Of a stretch of DNA of 8,490 nt, positions 1-6,783 are shown one piece after another. A program made the translations under genes and the position numbers. This DNA comes from Actinomycetes bacterium (GTDB lineage Bacteria; Actinomycetota; CALGFH01), in contig JASLIH010000486.1 in the NCBI GenBank assembly GCA_030152105.1, forward strand, positions 1 to 8,490. Reading direction: 5' to 3'. Numbering within the stretch: position 1 is the stretch's first letter; each line of letters starts with the position of its first letter. The notes under the pieces were generated by a model. That model was not told the origin of the DNA and did no database searches. It saw only the letters and a program-made list of their open reading frames with translations.

Positions 1-471
1 CTGGCGGCGGGCGATGACGACGCCCAGCAGGCCGAGCAGGATGGCGGCGGCGATCAGGGCGACGCCGGCGGCCTGATGGGACCCGGTGGCCACCCCGCCG
101 AACCCGGCGTCGATACGCTGCGGGGCCGGGATCGAGTCGCCGGAGGAGCTGGGGTTGTCCACGGGCGGGGTCGGCGGCTCGGGGTTCTCGGTCGGGTTGG
201 CCAGGTCGCCGGGGCCGTTGTCGGGCGGGTCGGGCGGGAGCGGCGGCTCGGGGTTCTCGGTCGGGTTGGCAAGGTCGTCGGGGAGGTCGGGCAGGTCCGG
301 GAGCTCGTCGGCGTGGGCGGCGGTGACGGGCACGACGGCCGCCAGCACAGCCAGCCCGAGGGCGGCGACGAGCGCCCGCCTCCGAACGCCGGCGCCCCTG
401 GCGGCGCGGGTCCCGGAACGGCGGCCGTTCCGGGCCTGGGTGGTGGAGCTGGTGGCGGGCTGCGGGGTCAT
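1..471 (-). CDS. Exported proline-rich protein with C-terminal membrane helix (3' end outside window)
   Basis: I do not recognise a named family. The frame starts at ATG 471 and stays open to the left edge, giving 157 visible residues. Residues 1-30 are polar and Arg-rich. Residues 31-53 form a hydrophobic signal-peptide core ending in AHA before DE, a good signal peptidase I site. Residues 55-115 are rich in Pro, Asp and Asn and contain DLANPTENPEPP twice. Residues 134-154 form a second hydrophobic helix followed by ARRQ, as expected for a membrane-anchored tail facing the cytoplasm. This predicts a surface protein whose extended stalk lies outside the membrane. No LPXTG motif is seen in the visible part. 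AAGGAGGT lies four bases before the ATG and fixes the start. The gene is divergent from the lipid kinase at 692. Residues after 157, if any, lie beyond the window. The reading frame and export signals are clear; the function is unknown. Confidence 0.85.
   Translation of the reverse strand, partial: MTPQPATSSTTQARNGRRSGTRAARGAGVRRRALVAALGLAVLAAVVPVTAAHADELPDLPDLPDDLANPTENPEPPLPPDPPDNGPGDLANPTENPEPPTPPVDNPSSSGDSIPAPQRIDAGFGGVATGSHQAAGVALIAAAILLGLLGVVIARRQ
172..277. repeat. Near-identical direct repeat of 37 bases, period 69, inside coding sequence
   Basis: The 37 bases at 172-208 recur at 241-277 with one mismatch (C at 202, A at 271). The 69-base period equals 23 codons, so the reading frame is kept. 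In protein this gives two copies of DLANPTENPEPP in the Pro-rich stalk. Such high DNA identity suggests a recent in-frame tandem duplication that could vary in copy number. Confidence 0.8.
412..434. repeat. Perfect inverted repeat (10-base arms, 3-base loop) in early coding sequence
   Basis: CCCGGAACGG at 412-421 and its exact reverse complement CCGTTCCGGG at 425-434 flank a three-base loop. The element lies about 37 to 60 bases inside the leftward gene, in codons 13-20 just before the signal-peptide core. In the transcript it would make a strong hairpin soon after the start codon. It could slow early translation, bind a protein as DNA, or be a chance product of high GC. No U-run follows, so an intrinsic terminator is unlikely. 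Confidence 0.6.
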
Positions 472-691
472 GGGGACCTCCTTGTGCGACGGGGCTGTCG
501 CGGGTAGGAGGTCGCGGGGACGCAGACCCTTACAGCTTTCCGGAGAATTCCTCAGCGGCAGGCGATGACGCGGACCCGCCTGCAACCTACGTCTTCGGCG
601 GCCCGTTCGTGGCTGAAGTTCATCCGGTAGGGGTGATGCCTCGACGCGGCCCGCCGTCCACACTTCCGGGCAACGTCGGCGGGGAGCGGAT
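472..691. other. Divergent intergenic region between exported protein and lipid kinase genes
   Basis: This 220-base region must hold the promoters of both flanking genes. For the rightward gene the only match I could find is TTCGTG (606-611), 16 bases, TAGGGG (628-633), which is poor. For the leftward gene, GGAAT, 18 bases, GGT on the minus strand (526-551) loosely resembles an ECF sigma promoter of the SigR type. Neither is convincing. No RNA gene or riboswitch was recognised. Confidence 0.4.
476..483 (-). promoter_or_regulatory. Strong Shine-Dalgarno of the exported protein gene
   Basis: On the minus strand AAGGAGGT is followed by CCCC and then the ATG at 471. This is close to a full match to the anti-Shine-Dalgarno sequence, with a short spacer. 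It decides the start of the leftward gene, which is otherwise easy to miss because its frame runs off the window. Confidence 0.75.
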
Positions 692-2068
692 ATGGGCGGT
701 GATCAGGAGATGGTGACCACTGACCAGCAGGTGCTGGGGCGGGCTACGGTCGCTCAGCGTTGGCTGGCCCGGTTGGGGTTGGTGGCTGCGGTCGCGGCCG
801 TGCTGGTGCCCTTGGTGGCGATCGGGTTTCGGGCGAGTGTGGCTCTGGTGGCGGTTGGGCTGGTCGGTATGGGCCTGACGGTGGCTGGGCTGTGGTGGGC
901 GTTGACTCATCGGGGCGTGGTGCGAGGGTTGGCGCTTGTGCTGGTGGTCGCGGCCCCGGTCACGATTCTGGTCCTGTACACCAGCGCTGGGTTGGCCTGG
1001 GTGGTCGTGGTGGCGGTGGCTCTGGTGGGGGTCGCGGTGGCTGCTGGCCGGGCTGCGCTGGCCCGTGATCCTGGGCCCGGGAAGATGCCGGAGTCTGATG
1101 CTCCGCCGCCGAAGCGGCCGTTCCTGATCATGAATCCGCGGTCGGGTGGGGGGAAGGTGGGAAGGTTCGCGCTCAAGGCCAAGGCTGAGGCCCTTGGCGC
1201 CGAGGTGGCGCTGTTGGAGGGGCCGGAGGTGATCGATGTGGGCCTGCTGGCCCGCGAGGCGGTCGCCGCCGGGGCTGATCTGTTGGGGGTGGCTGGTGGG
1301 GATGGGACCCAGGCGCTGGTCGCTGGGATCGCGGCCGAGCACGACATTCCGTTGCTTGTCATCTCAGCCGGGACCCGTAACCACTTCGCCCTGGATCTGG
1401 GGCTGGACCGAGAGGACCCGTCGCGGTGCCTGGACGCGTTGGCAGATGGGGTCGAGCTCAAGGTTGACCTGGGGTTCATCGGCGAGCGCCCGTTCGTCAA
1501 CAACGCCTCGTTCGGGGCCTACGCAGCCGTGGTCCAGAGCCCGGCCTACCGCGACGACAAGGCCCACACCACCGCCGAGCTGCTCCCCGGGTTGCTGGTC
1601 GGCCACCAGGGGCCCCGCCTGGTCGCCAAGGCCGGCACGGTGACGGTCCAGGGGCCGCAGGCGGTGCTGGTGTCCAACAACGTCTATGGGATGGGCGACA
1701 TCGCCGGGCTGGGACGCCGGGCCCGGATGGACACCGGCACCCTGGGGGTGTTCGCGGTCACGGTGGCCAGCGCGGTCCAGGCGGCCGGGCTGCTGCGGGG
1801 AACCTCTTCGCGAGGGCTGACCAGGCTGGCCACCCCCGAGGTCGTCATCGACGCCGACGCCGCCCAGATCCCGGTCGGGGTTGATGGCGAGGCGCTGGTC
1901 CTGGACACGCCCGTACGCTGCACCATCCAGCCGGCCGCCTTGCGGGTCCGGGTACCCCGCAACCGCCCCGGGGTCCCCGACGTCACGCCCCAGGTCAACT
2001 GGAAGCGTGTGCGGCAACTCGCCCTGACCGGACCCGGCACAGGCCGAGCGGCCCCGCAGGATGGCTGA
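692..2068 (+). CDS. Membrane-attached diacylglycerol/lipid kinase family protein (DAGK catalytic domain, YegS-like)
   Basis: This is probably an ATP-dependent lipid kinase of the DAGK/YegS/LCB5 superfamily, acting on a lipid hydroxyl at the inner face of the membrane; the substrate is not identifiable. Residues 26-118 hold about four hydrophobic segments (26-45, 48-70, 76-97, 99-118). The catalytic region covers about 142-425. It shows NPRSGGGK (148-155), the nucleotide-binding GGDGT (202-206), GTRNHFALDLGL (227-238) and VDGEAL (397-402), where the acidic DGE is a hallmark of the family's C-terminal half. Many relatives have GTxNDFA where this protein has GTRNHFA. At 458 residues it is longer than soluble YegS-type kinases (about 300) because of the membrane domain. 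ATG 692 is preceded by GGGGAG at 681-686, five bases away. The gene ends 18 bases before the SulP start, so the two are probably co-transcribed. The family call is firm; the substrate is open. Confidence 0.9.
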   Translation: MGGDQEMVTTDQQVLGRATVAQRWLARLGLVAAVAAVLVPLVAIGFRASVALVAVGLVGMGLTVAGLWWALTHRGVVRGLALVLVVAAPVTILVLYTSAGLAWVVVVAVALVGVAVAAGRAALARDPGPGKMPESDAPPPKRPFLIMNPRSGGGKVGRFALKAKAEALGAEVALLEGPEVIDVGLLAREAVAAGADLLGVAGGDGTQALVAGIAAEHDIPLLVISAGTRNHFALDLGLDREDPSRCLDALADGVELKVDLGFIGERPFVNNASFGAYAAVVQSPAYRDDKAHTTAELLPGLLVGHQGPRLVAKAGTVTVQGPQAVLVSNNVYGMGDIAGLGRRARMDTGTLGVFAVTVASAVQAAGLLRGTSSRGLTRLATPEVVIDADAAQIPVGVDGEALVLDTPVRCTIQPAALRVRVPRNRPGVPDVTPQVNWKRVRQLALTGPGTGRAAPQDG

Positions 2069-2086
2069 ACCCAGCCCAGGGTATCG

Positions 2087-3898
2087 ATGACGGCGGTGCG
2101 GCGGCCTCAGAGTCCTGCGGGTGGGGCGGCGGGGACCGATGGTCGTTGGCGGTGGCTGCCTGGGCTGGGGACGCTGGTGGGCTACCAGGCTGGCTGGCTG
2201 CCGCGTGACCTGGTCGCCGGGCTGGTCCTGACGGCGTTGCTGGTCCCGGCGGGGATGGGCTATGCCGAGGCGTCGGGGCTCCCACCGATCTATGGCCTGT
2301 ACGCGACTATCGTGCCGCTGACCGCGTATGCGGTGCTGGGGCCGAGCCGGATCCTGGTCCTGGGCCCCGACTCCTCGCTGGCCCCGCTGATCGCGGCCTC
2401 GATCATCCCCTTGGCCGCTGGTGATCCCGAGGAGGCGGTGGCACTGGCTGGGATGCTGGCGGTCATGGCCGGGGGGTTGTGTGTGGCCGCTGGGCTGGCT
2501 CGTTTGGGGTTCATCACCGACGTGTTGTCCAAGCCGGTGCGCTATGGGTACATGAACGGGATCGCCCTCACTGTCCTGGTCGGCCAGCTGCCCAAGCTGT
2601 TCGGGTTCTCAGTGGATGCCGACAGCCTCCTCCAGGAGGCCCGCGGGTTCGTCCAGGGGGTGAGGGCTGGGGAGACCAACCCGGTGGCGCTGGTGATCGG
2701 GCTGCTCAGCCTTGTCGTGATCTTGGGCTGCAAACGGTGGCGGCCACAGATCCCCGGGGTCCTCGTTGCGGTCGTGGCCGCGACGGTCGCGGTGGCCGTC
2801 CTGGGCCTGGCCGAGGGGTCCGGGCTGTCGTTGGTGGGCCCACTCCCCCAAGGGCTCCCCTCGTTCGCGCTGCCGGAGTGGTCGACCGCCACCATGGCCA
2901 CCCTGGCCGCCGGCGCGGTCGGGATCGCACTGGTCTCCTTCGCCGACACCAGTGTGCTGTCGCGGACCTTCGCGGTCCGTGGTGGCTACCGGGTCGACCC
3001 CAACCAGGAGATGATCGCCCTCGGCGCGGCCAACACCGCCGCTGGCTTCTTCCAAGGCTTCCCGGTCAGCAGCAGCTCCTCCAGAACCCCGGTGGCCGAG
3101 CAGGCAGGGGCCAAGACCCAGCTCACCGGGCTGGTCGGGGCCGCAGCGATCGCCCTGATGCTGGTATTTGCCCCCAACCTGGTTCAGAACCTGCCCTCGG
3201 CAGCCCTGGCCGCGGTGGTCATCGCGGCCTCCCTCAGCCTGGTCGAGATCGCCGGGGTACACAAGCTGTGGCGGATGCGCAAGACCGAGTTTGCGCTCTC
3301 GATCGTGTGCTTTCTGGGGGTGGCGTTCCTGGGAGTGATCCAGGGCATCGCCGTCGCTGTCGCCCTGGCCCTGGGGAACTTCATCTGGCGGGCCTGGCGG
3401 CCCTATGACGCCGTGCTCGGCAGGGTCGACGGCCTCAAGGGCTACCACGACGTGACCCGCTACCCGACCGCCCGACGCGTCCCCGGGCTGGTCCTGTTCC
3501 GCTGGGACGCACCGTTGTTCTTCGCCAACGCCGAGATCTTCAGCCACGACATCCGCGAAGCGGTCGCCGCCTCACCGACACCAGCCCGGCGGGTCGTGGT
3601 CGCCGCCGAACCAGTCACCGACGTCGACACCACCGCCGCCGACGTCCTCCAGAGCCTGCACCACGACCTCGCCGCCGCTGGTGTCGAGCTCCATTTCGCC
3701 GAGGTCAAAGACCCCGTCAAAGACCGGCTCCGACGCTACGGGCTTCTCCAACAACTCGGACCCGACCGCTTCCATCCCACCGTCGGGACCGCCGTCGACA
3801 CCTACGTCGCCGACAGCGGCGTCCACTGGCGCGAACAGGACCAGGAACCAACCCCCCAGCCAACAGGCGACGACGACAGCACCGAACCCAACCGCTGA
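2087..3898 (+). CDS. SulP (SLC26-type) anion transporter with C-terminal STAS domain
   Basis: An inner-membrane anion carrier or channel. Members move sulfate, bicarbonate, dicarboxylates or other anions; the substrate here cannot be told from sequence. Residues 38-75 carry the N-terminal SulP signature, including VPAGMGYAEASGLPPIYGLY, followed by GPSRILVLGPDSSLAP (85-100) in the transport core. Hydrophobic segments continue to about residue 436, with the conserved SSSSRTPVAEQAGAKTQLTG (329-348) near the last helices. The STAS domain spans about 456-575: GLVLFRWDAPLFFANAEIF is its first strand and helix, and DVDTTAADVL (512-521) is the usual STAS loop. Residues 576-603 form a polar, acidic tail. 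The length of 603 is normal for the family. ATG 2087 has only a weak AGGG-like ribosome site; with an 18-base gap to the lipid kinase stop, translational coupling is plausible. The gene appears intact, and the family call is very secure. Confidence 0.95.
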   Translation: MTAVRRPQSPAGGAAGTDGRWRWLPGLGTLVGYQAGWLPRDLVAGLVLTALLVPAGMGYAEASGLPPIYGLYATIVPLTAYAVLGPSRILVLGPDSSLAPLIAASIIPLAAGDPEEAVALAGMLAVMAGGLCVAAGLARLGFITDVLSKPVRYGYMNGIALTVLVGQLPKLFGFSVDADSLLQEARGFVQGVRAGETNPVALVIGLLSLVVILGCKRWRPQIPGVLVAVVAATVAVAVLGLAEGSGLSLVGPLPQGLPSFALPEWSTATMATLAAGAVGIALVSFADTSVLSRTFAVRGGYRVDPNQEMIALGAANTAAGFFQGFPVSSSSSRTPVAEQAGAKTQLTGLVGAAAIALMLVFAPNLVQNLPSAALAAVVIAASLSLVEIAGVHKLWRMRKTEFALSIVCFLGVAFLGVIQGIAVAVALALGNFIWRAWRPYDAVLGRVDGLKGYHDVTRYPTARRVPGLVLFRWDAPLFFANAEIFSHDIREAVAASPTPARRVVVAAEPVTDVDTTAADVLQSLHHDLAAAGVELHFAEVKDPVKDRLRRYGLLQQLGPDRFHPTVGTAVDTYVADSGVHWREQDQEPTPQPTGDDDSTEPNR

Positions 3899-3904
3899 TC
3901 GCGG

Positions 3905-3917
3905 CCGGGTCGCCCGG
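3905..3917. terminator. Weak hairpin in the convergent gap between the SulP and CMD genes
   Basis: CCGGG, loop TCG, CCCGG lies in the 73-base gap (3899-3971) where two genes converge, a natural site for a bidirectional terminator. The stem has only five pairs and no T-run follows, so it is a weak candidate. Nothing better was seen in the gap. Confidence 0.2.
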
Positions 3918-3971
3918 GCGGCACGCGTCTGCCGGTGGCACGCTGCAGCATGTGACGCCAGCCTCCCAACG

Positions 3972-4337
3972 TCACCTGCGCGAGTTGCTGTCCAGTGCCT
4001 CGAACGCCTGGTCGAGGTCGTAGCCGATCGCCAGGGCGACCTCGGGGGTGGCGGAGACCACGCGGGCGAGCCCGCAGATGGGCGCGACCGCGATCAGGGT
4101 GCCGACCACGTCCTCGGCGGTCGCGCCCGCGTCGAGGGCGGCTTCGGCGGCCCAATGGCAGGAACCGGGCGCCGCGCCCATCGCCACCAGCCCACCCAGA
4201 CGCACCAGGGCCTGGGCCCTGGGCTCCAGTCCGGCAGCCTCGTTGTTGTTGAGGTGGATGCCGAGCATGGACTGGATGCAGCCCTCGTCGTGCAACACCA
4301 GCCGACGCAGGGTCTCCTCGTGTGTCGCGATAATCAT
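3972..4337 (-). CDS. Carboxymuconolactone decarboxylase (CMD)-family protein without CxxC
   Basis: A 121-residue, all-helical CMD/AhpD-fold protein, cytosolic by composition. Helical stretches carry ALVRLGGLVAMGA (43-55), GSCHWAAEAALDAGATAEDV (58-77) and GTLIAVAPICGLARVVSATP (79-98). These match the family pattern of a small residue and His followed by A..A...G.T.ED. AhpD-type peroxidases need a CxxC pair. Here only Cys60 sits next to His61, with Cys20 and Cys88 apart, so a thiol peroxidase role is unlikely and the activity is unknown. I start it at ATG 4337 because family-like sequence begins there and GAGGGG directly precedes it. An upstream in-frame ATG at 4472 would add 45 residues with no family character and would overlap the LuxR promoter. 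The gene is divergent from the LuxR-type regulator, which may control it (inference). The fold is fairly sure, the role is not. Confidence 0.8.
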   Translation of the reverse strand: MIIATHEETLRRLVLHDEGCIQSMLGIHLNNNEAAGLEPRAQALVRLGGLVAMGAAPGSCHWAAEAALDAGATAEDVVGTLIAVAPICGLARVVSATPEVALAIGYDLDQAFEALDSNSRR

Positions 4338-4475
4338 CCCCTCGACCCGACTCCCCCGGCGACCAACCGCCGTGTCCCTGCCAGGAAACAGGATCAGGAG
4401 GCGAACGGCATCACCCCAAGGGGACGAAAGGAGCCCGCGTTGAGCAGGGCATCCACGCCGGGCTAGGCTCATCGA
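4338..4475. other. Divergent control region between CMD and LuxR-type genes
   Basis: These 138 bases hold the LuxR promoter described separately and should also hold the CMD promoter, for which I see no convincing boxes. CCCCAAGGGG (4414-4423) is a short near-palindrome, and AGG-rich direct repeats lie at 4383-4401. Either could be a regulator site, but both are short enough to arise by chance. Confidence 0.35.
4440..4469 (+). promoter_or_regulatory. Probable sigma-70-type promoter giving a leaderless transcript of the LuxR-type gene
   Basis: TTGAGC (4440-4445), an 18-base spacer and TAGGCT (4464-4469) match the actinobacterial housekeeping promoter pattern. The GTG start at 4476 lies six bases after the -10 box, exactly where transcription should begin, so the mRNA would begin at or next to its start codon. 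The absence of a ribosome binding site before GTG, and an in-frame TAG at 4464-4466 that prevents an earlier start, fit this reading. Mapping the 5' end would settle it. Confidence 0.6.
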
Positions 4476-6770
4476 GTGGACACGAGCGAAGAGCAGCCTG
4501 GGCCGCCTCTTGCGGCCGACCGGGAGCCCTGGCTAGGGCCATCCTTTGAGTTGGTCGAGCCCAAGCTCCATCCGCCGTCGGGCCGCCCGGGGCTCGTGCC
4601 CCGGACCACGCTGGTCGAGCACCTGCTCGCCTCCCAGGCCACGCCGTTCGTCTGTGTGGTCGCCCCGGCCGGCTATGGCAAGACCACTCTGCTCGCCCAG
4701 TGGGCGGCGCGGAAGGGGGACCGGGTCGCCTGGGTCTCGGTCGACCGGCACGACAACGACCCGGTGGTCCTGCTGAGCTATGTCGCGGCCGCGCTGGACC
4801 GGGTCGAGCCGATCGACCCAGGAGTCTTCCAGGCCCTGGCCTCCCCGGGCGCCGCCATCCTGGCCACCGTCGTGCCGCGGTTCGCGTCCGCGGTCTCGGC
4901 GATGACCGCGCCGGTTGCCGTGGTCCTGGACCACGTGGAACTGCTGGACAACCTCGAGTGCCTTGATGCGGTGGCCGAGCTGGCGGTGCGGCTCCCGGCA
5001 GGGTCGCAGCTGCTGCTGGCCTCCCGGCGCACCCCGCCCCTGCCGGTGGCCCTGTTGCGGGCCCAGGGCCAGATGGTCGAGGTCGGGGTCGACCAGCTGG
5101 CCATGGACGAGCGGGAGGCCCGCGCCCTGCTGGAGGGTGCCGGGGTCGGACTGCCCGACGCGGAGGTGGCCAAGCTGGCCGGGCGGACCGAGGGGTGGCC
5201 GGTCGGGCTGTACCTGGCCGCGCTCGCCCTCAAGGCCGGCGGTCGGCAGGACGGGGCCGGGTTCACTGGGGACGACCGGTTCATGGCCGACTACCTGCGG
5301 TCGGAGCTGCTGGCGCACCTCCCGCCGGAGCTGGTGGAGTTCCTGACCCGCACCGCTGTGCTGGAGCGCCTGTCGGGGCCGCTGTGTGACGCGGTCCTGG
5401 CCACCAGCGGGTCGGGCCGGGTCCTTTCGTCGCTGGAGGACTCCAACCTGTTGCTGGTGACGCTGGACCGGCGCCAGGAGTGGTACCGCTACCACCAGCT
5501 GTTCCGGGAGCTGCTCCGGGCTGAGCTGGAGCGGCACGAGCCCGAACTCGTCCAGACCCTGCACGCTCGGGCGGCGGCCTGGTGTGAGGCCAACGGGCTA
5601 CCCGAGCTGGCCATCGACCATGCCCAGGCCGCCGGCGACGCCGATCGGGTCGCCCAGCTGGTTGCCAACCTGGCCCAACCCGCCTACGACGCCGGGCGGG
5701 TCGACACCGCCCGCCGCTGGATGGCGTGGTTCGAAGACCAGAAGCTGGTCGAACAATACCCACCGGTGGCGGTTCTCGGAGCCTGGCTGCAGGCACTGGA
5801 GGGCCGGCCAGCGGGTGCCGAACGCTGGGCAGACGCTGCCGAACACGCGGTCGCCGCCGCCGACCGCGCCCCCGTCGGGCGGATCCCGCCAGATGGCAGC
5901 ACGATGGAAAGCCACCTGGCGATGCTGCGCGGGCTGTTGTGCCGCAACGGCCTGGCCCGGATGCGGGCCGACGTGCAGGCTGCAATGGCCGGGTTGAGCC
6001 CGGCGAGCCCGTGGCGGACGACGGGGCTGCTGCTGGAGGGTGTCGCCGACCTGCTGACCGGCCGACCCGACCAGGCAGATCCGATCCTGGCCCACGCGGT
6101 CGAGCTGGGCAGGCGCATCGGGACCTTGCCCGCCGCCTCGATCGCCCTGGCCGAACGCTGCCTGGTGGCGAGCGGACGTCATGACTGGGCCCAGGCCGAA
6201 ACGCTGGCCGAGCAAGCCCTTGCGATGCTGCAGACCGGACGGCTGAACGACTACTTCATCAGCCCGCTCGTCCACACCGTCGCCGCCCGCACGGCCCTGC
6301 ACCGCGGCGACGTACCACAGGCCAAAGAGCACCTTGTCCAGGCCGCCCGCCTGCGGCCGCTGCTCACCTACGCCATCCCGGTCTTCGCCGTGCAGACGCT
6401 ACTGGAGATGGGTCGTAGCTACCTGGCCCTGGATGACGCGGCCGGCGCCAGGACCGTCCTGCGCCAGGCCCGCAGCATCCTCCAGCTACGACCCGACCTC
6501 GGCGTCCTGTCCCAGCAGGCCGAGGAGCTCCACGCCAAGCTCGACACCGTCCGCGGCGGGGTCCCAGGAGTGTCGACACTCACCACGGCCGAGTTGCGGC
6601 TGCTCCCGCTGCTGGCCACCCACCTGAATTTCCTCGAGATCGGTGAGCGGCTCTACCTCTCCAAGTACACGATCAAGACCCAGGCAGCCTCGATCTACCG
6701 CAAGCTCGGCGCTTCCTCACGCAGCCAGGCGGTCCAGCGGCTCCACGAGATCGGCCTCCTCGAGGGATAG
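4476..6770 (+). CDS. LuxR-family transcriptional regulator, MalT-like (STAND ATPase, helical repeats, HTH)
   Basis: A large ATP-dependent transcription activator of the MalT type. Such proteins are thought to be held inactive until an inducer and ATP allow self-assembly on promoters; the inducer is unknown here. Residues 58-72 contain the Walker A loop APAGYGKTT. VAVVLDHVELL (147-157) is Walker B, with Asp152. AGRTEGWPVGLYLAALAL (235-252) is the winged-helix region typical of MalT relatives. Residues 375-690 are Ala/Leu-rich paired helices of TPR character. The LuxR helix-turn-helix is at 701-760: LTTAELRLLPLLATHL, then EIGERLYLSKYTIKTQ and IYRKLGASSRSQAV. The usual KTH of the recognition helix reads KTQ. 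A length of 764 is somewhat short for MalT-like proteins (about 800-900). GTG 4476 is the first possible start after an in-frame TAG at 4464. The gene is divergent from the CMD gene and convergent with the kinase, 13 bases apart. Intact. Confidence 0.92.
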   Translation: MDTSEEQPGPPLAADREPWLGPSFELVEPKLHPPSGRPGLVPRTTLVEHLLASQATPFVCVVAPAGYGKTTLLAQWAARKGDRVAWVSVDRHDNDPVVLLSYVAAALDRVEPIDPGVFQALASPGAAILATVVPRFASAVSAMTAPVAVVLDHVELLDNLECLDAVAELAVRLPAGSQLLLASRRTPPLPVALLRAQGQMVEVGVDQLAMDEREARALLEGAGVGLPDAEVAKLAGRTEGWPVGLYLAALALKAGGRQDGAGFTGDDRFMADYLRSELLAHLPPELVEFLTRTAVLERLSGPLCDAVLATSGSGRVLSSLEDSNLLLVTLDRRQEWYRYHQLFRELLRAELERHEPELVQTLHARAAAWCEANGLPELAIDHAQAAGDADRVAQLVANLAQPAYDAGRVDTARRWMAWFEDQKLVEQYPPVAVLGAWLQALEGRPAGAERWADAAEHAVAAADRAPVGRIPPDGSTMESHLAMLRGLLCRNGLARMRADVQAAMAGLSPASPWRTTGLLLEGVADLLTGRPDQADPILAHAVELGRRIGTLPAASIALAERCLVASGRHDWAQAETLAEQALAMLQTGRLNDYFISPLVHTVAARTALHRGDVPQAKEHLVQAARLRPLLTYAIPVFAVQTLLEMGRSYLALDDAAGARTVLRQARSILQLRPDLGVLSQQAEELHAKLDTVRGGVPGVSTLTTAELRLLPLLATHLNFLEIGERLYLSKYTIKTQAASIYRKLGASSRSQAVQRLHEIGLLEG

Positions 6771-6783
6771 GGTCTTCCAGGTG

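Noticed and set aside
526..551. GGAAT, 18 bases, GGT on the minus strand, like a SigR-type ECF promoter
   Set aside because: The -10 differs from GTT and such short matches arise easily; no matching sigma factor gene is in the window.
606..633. TTCGTG-16-TAGGGG as a rightward promoter for the lipid kinase
   Set aside because: Both boxes are poor matches and nothing independent supports them.
2609..3547. 312-codon open frame on the minus strand
   Set aside because: It lies wholly inside the SulP gene, is rich in Gly, Asp, Arg and His, and resembles no family. It is a shadow of high-GC coding.
4427..4466. AAAGGAG followed six bases later by TTG and an eight-codon frame ending at TAG 4464, a possible leader peptide
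   Set aside because: The TTG is part of the proposed -35 box, so the frame would not be transcribed from the regulator's promoter; it is too short to judge.
4338..4472. Longer start for the CMD gene at ATG 4472
   Set aside because: The extra 45 residues have no family character and the start would overlap the -10 box of the divergent promoter.
4533..5564. 343-codon open frame on the minus strand
   Set aside because: It is antisense to the ATPase part of the LuxR-type regulator, with biased composition and no recognisable domain.
6771..6783. Terminator between the convergent LuxR-type and kinase genes
   Set aside because: Only 13 bases are available and no hairpin or T-run is present; the transcripts probably overlap.
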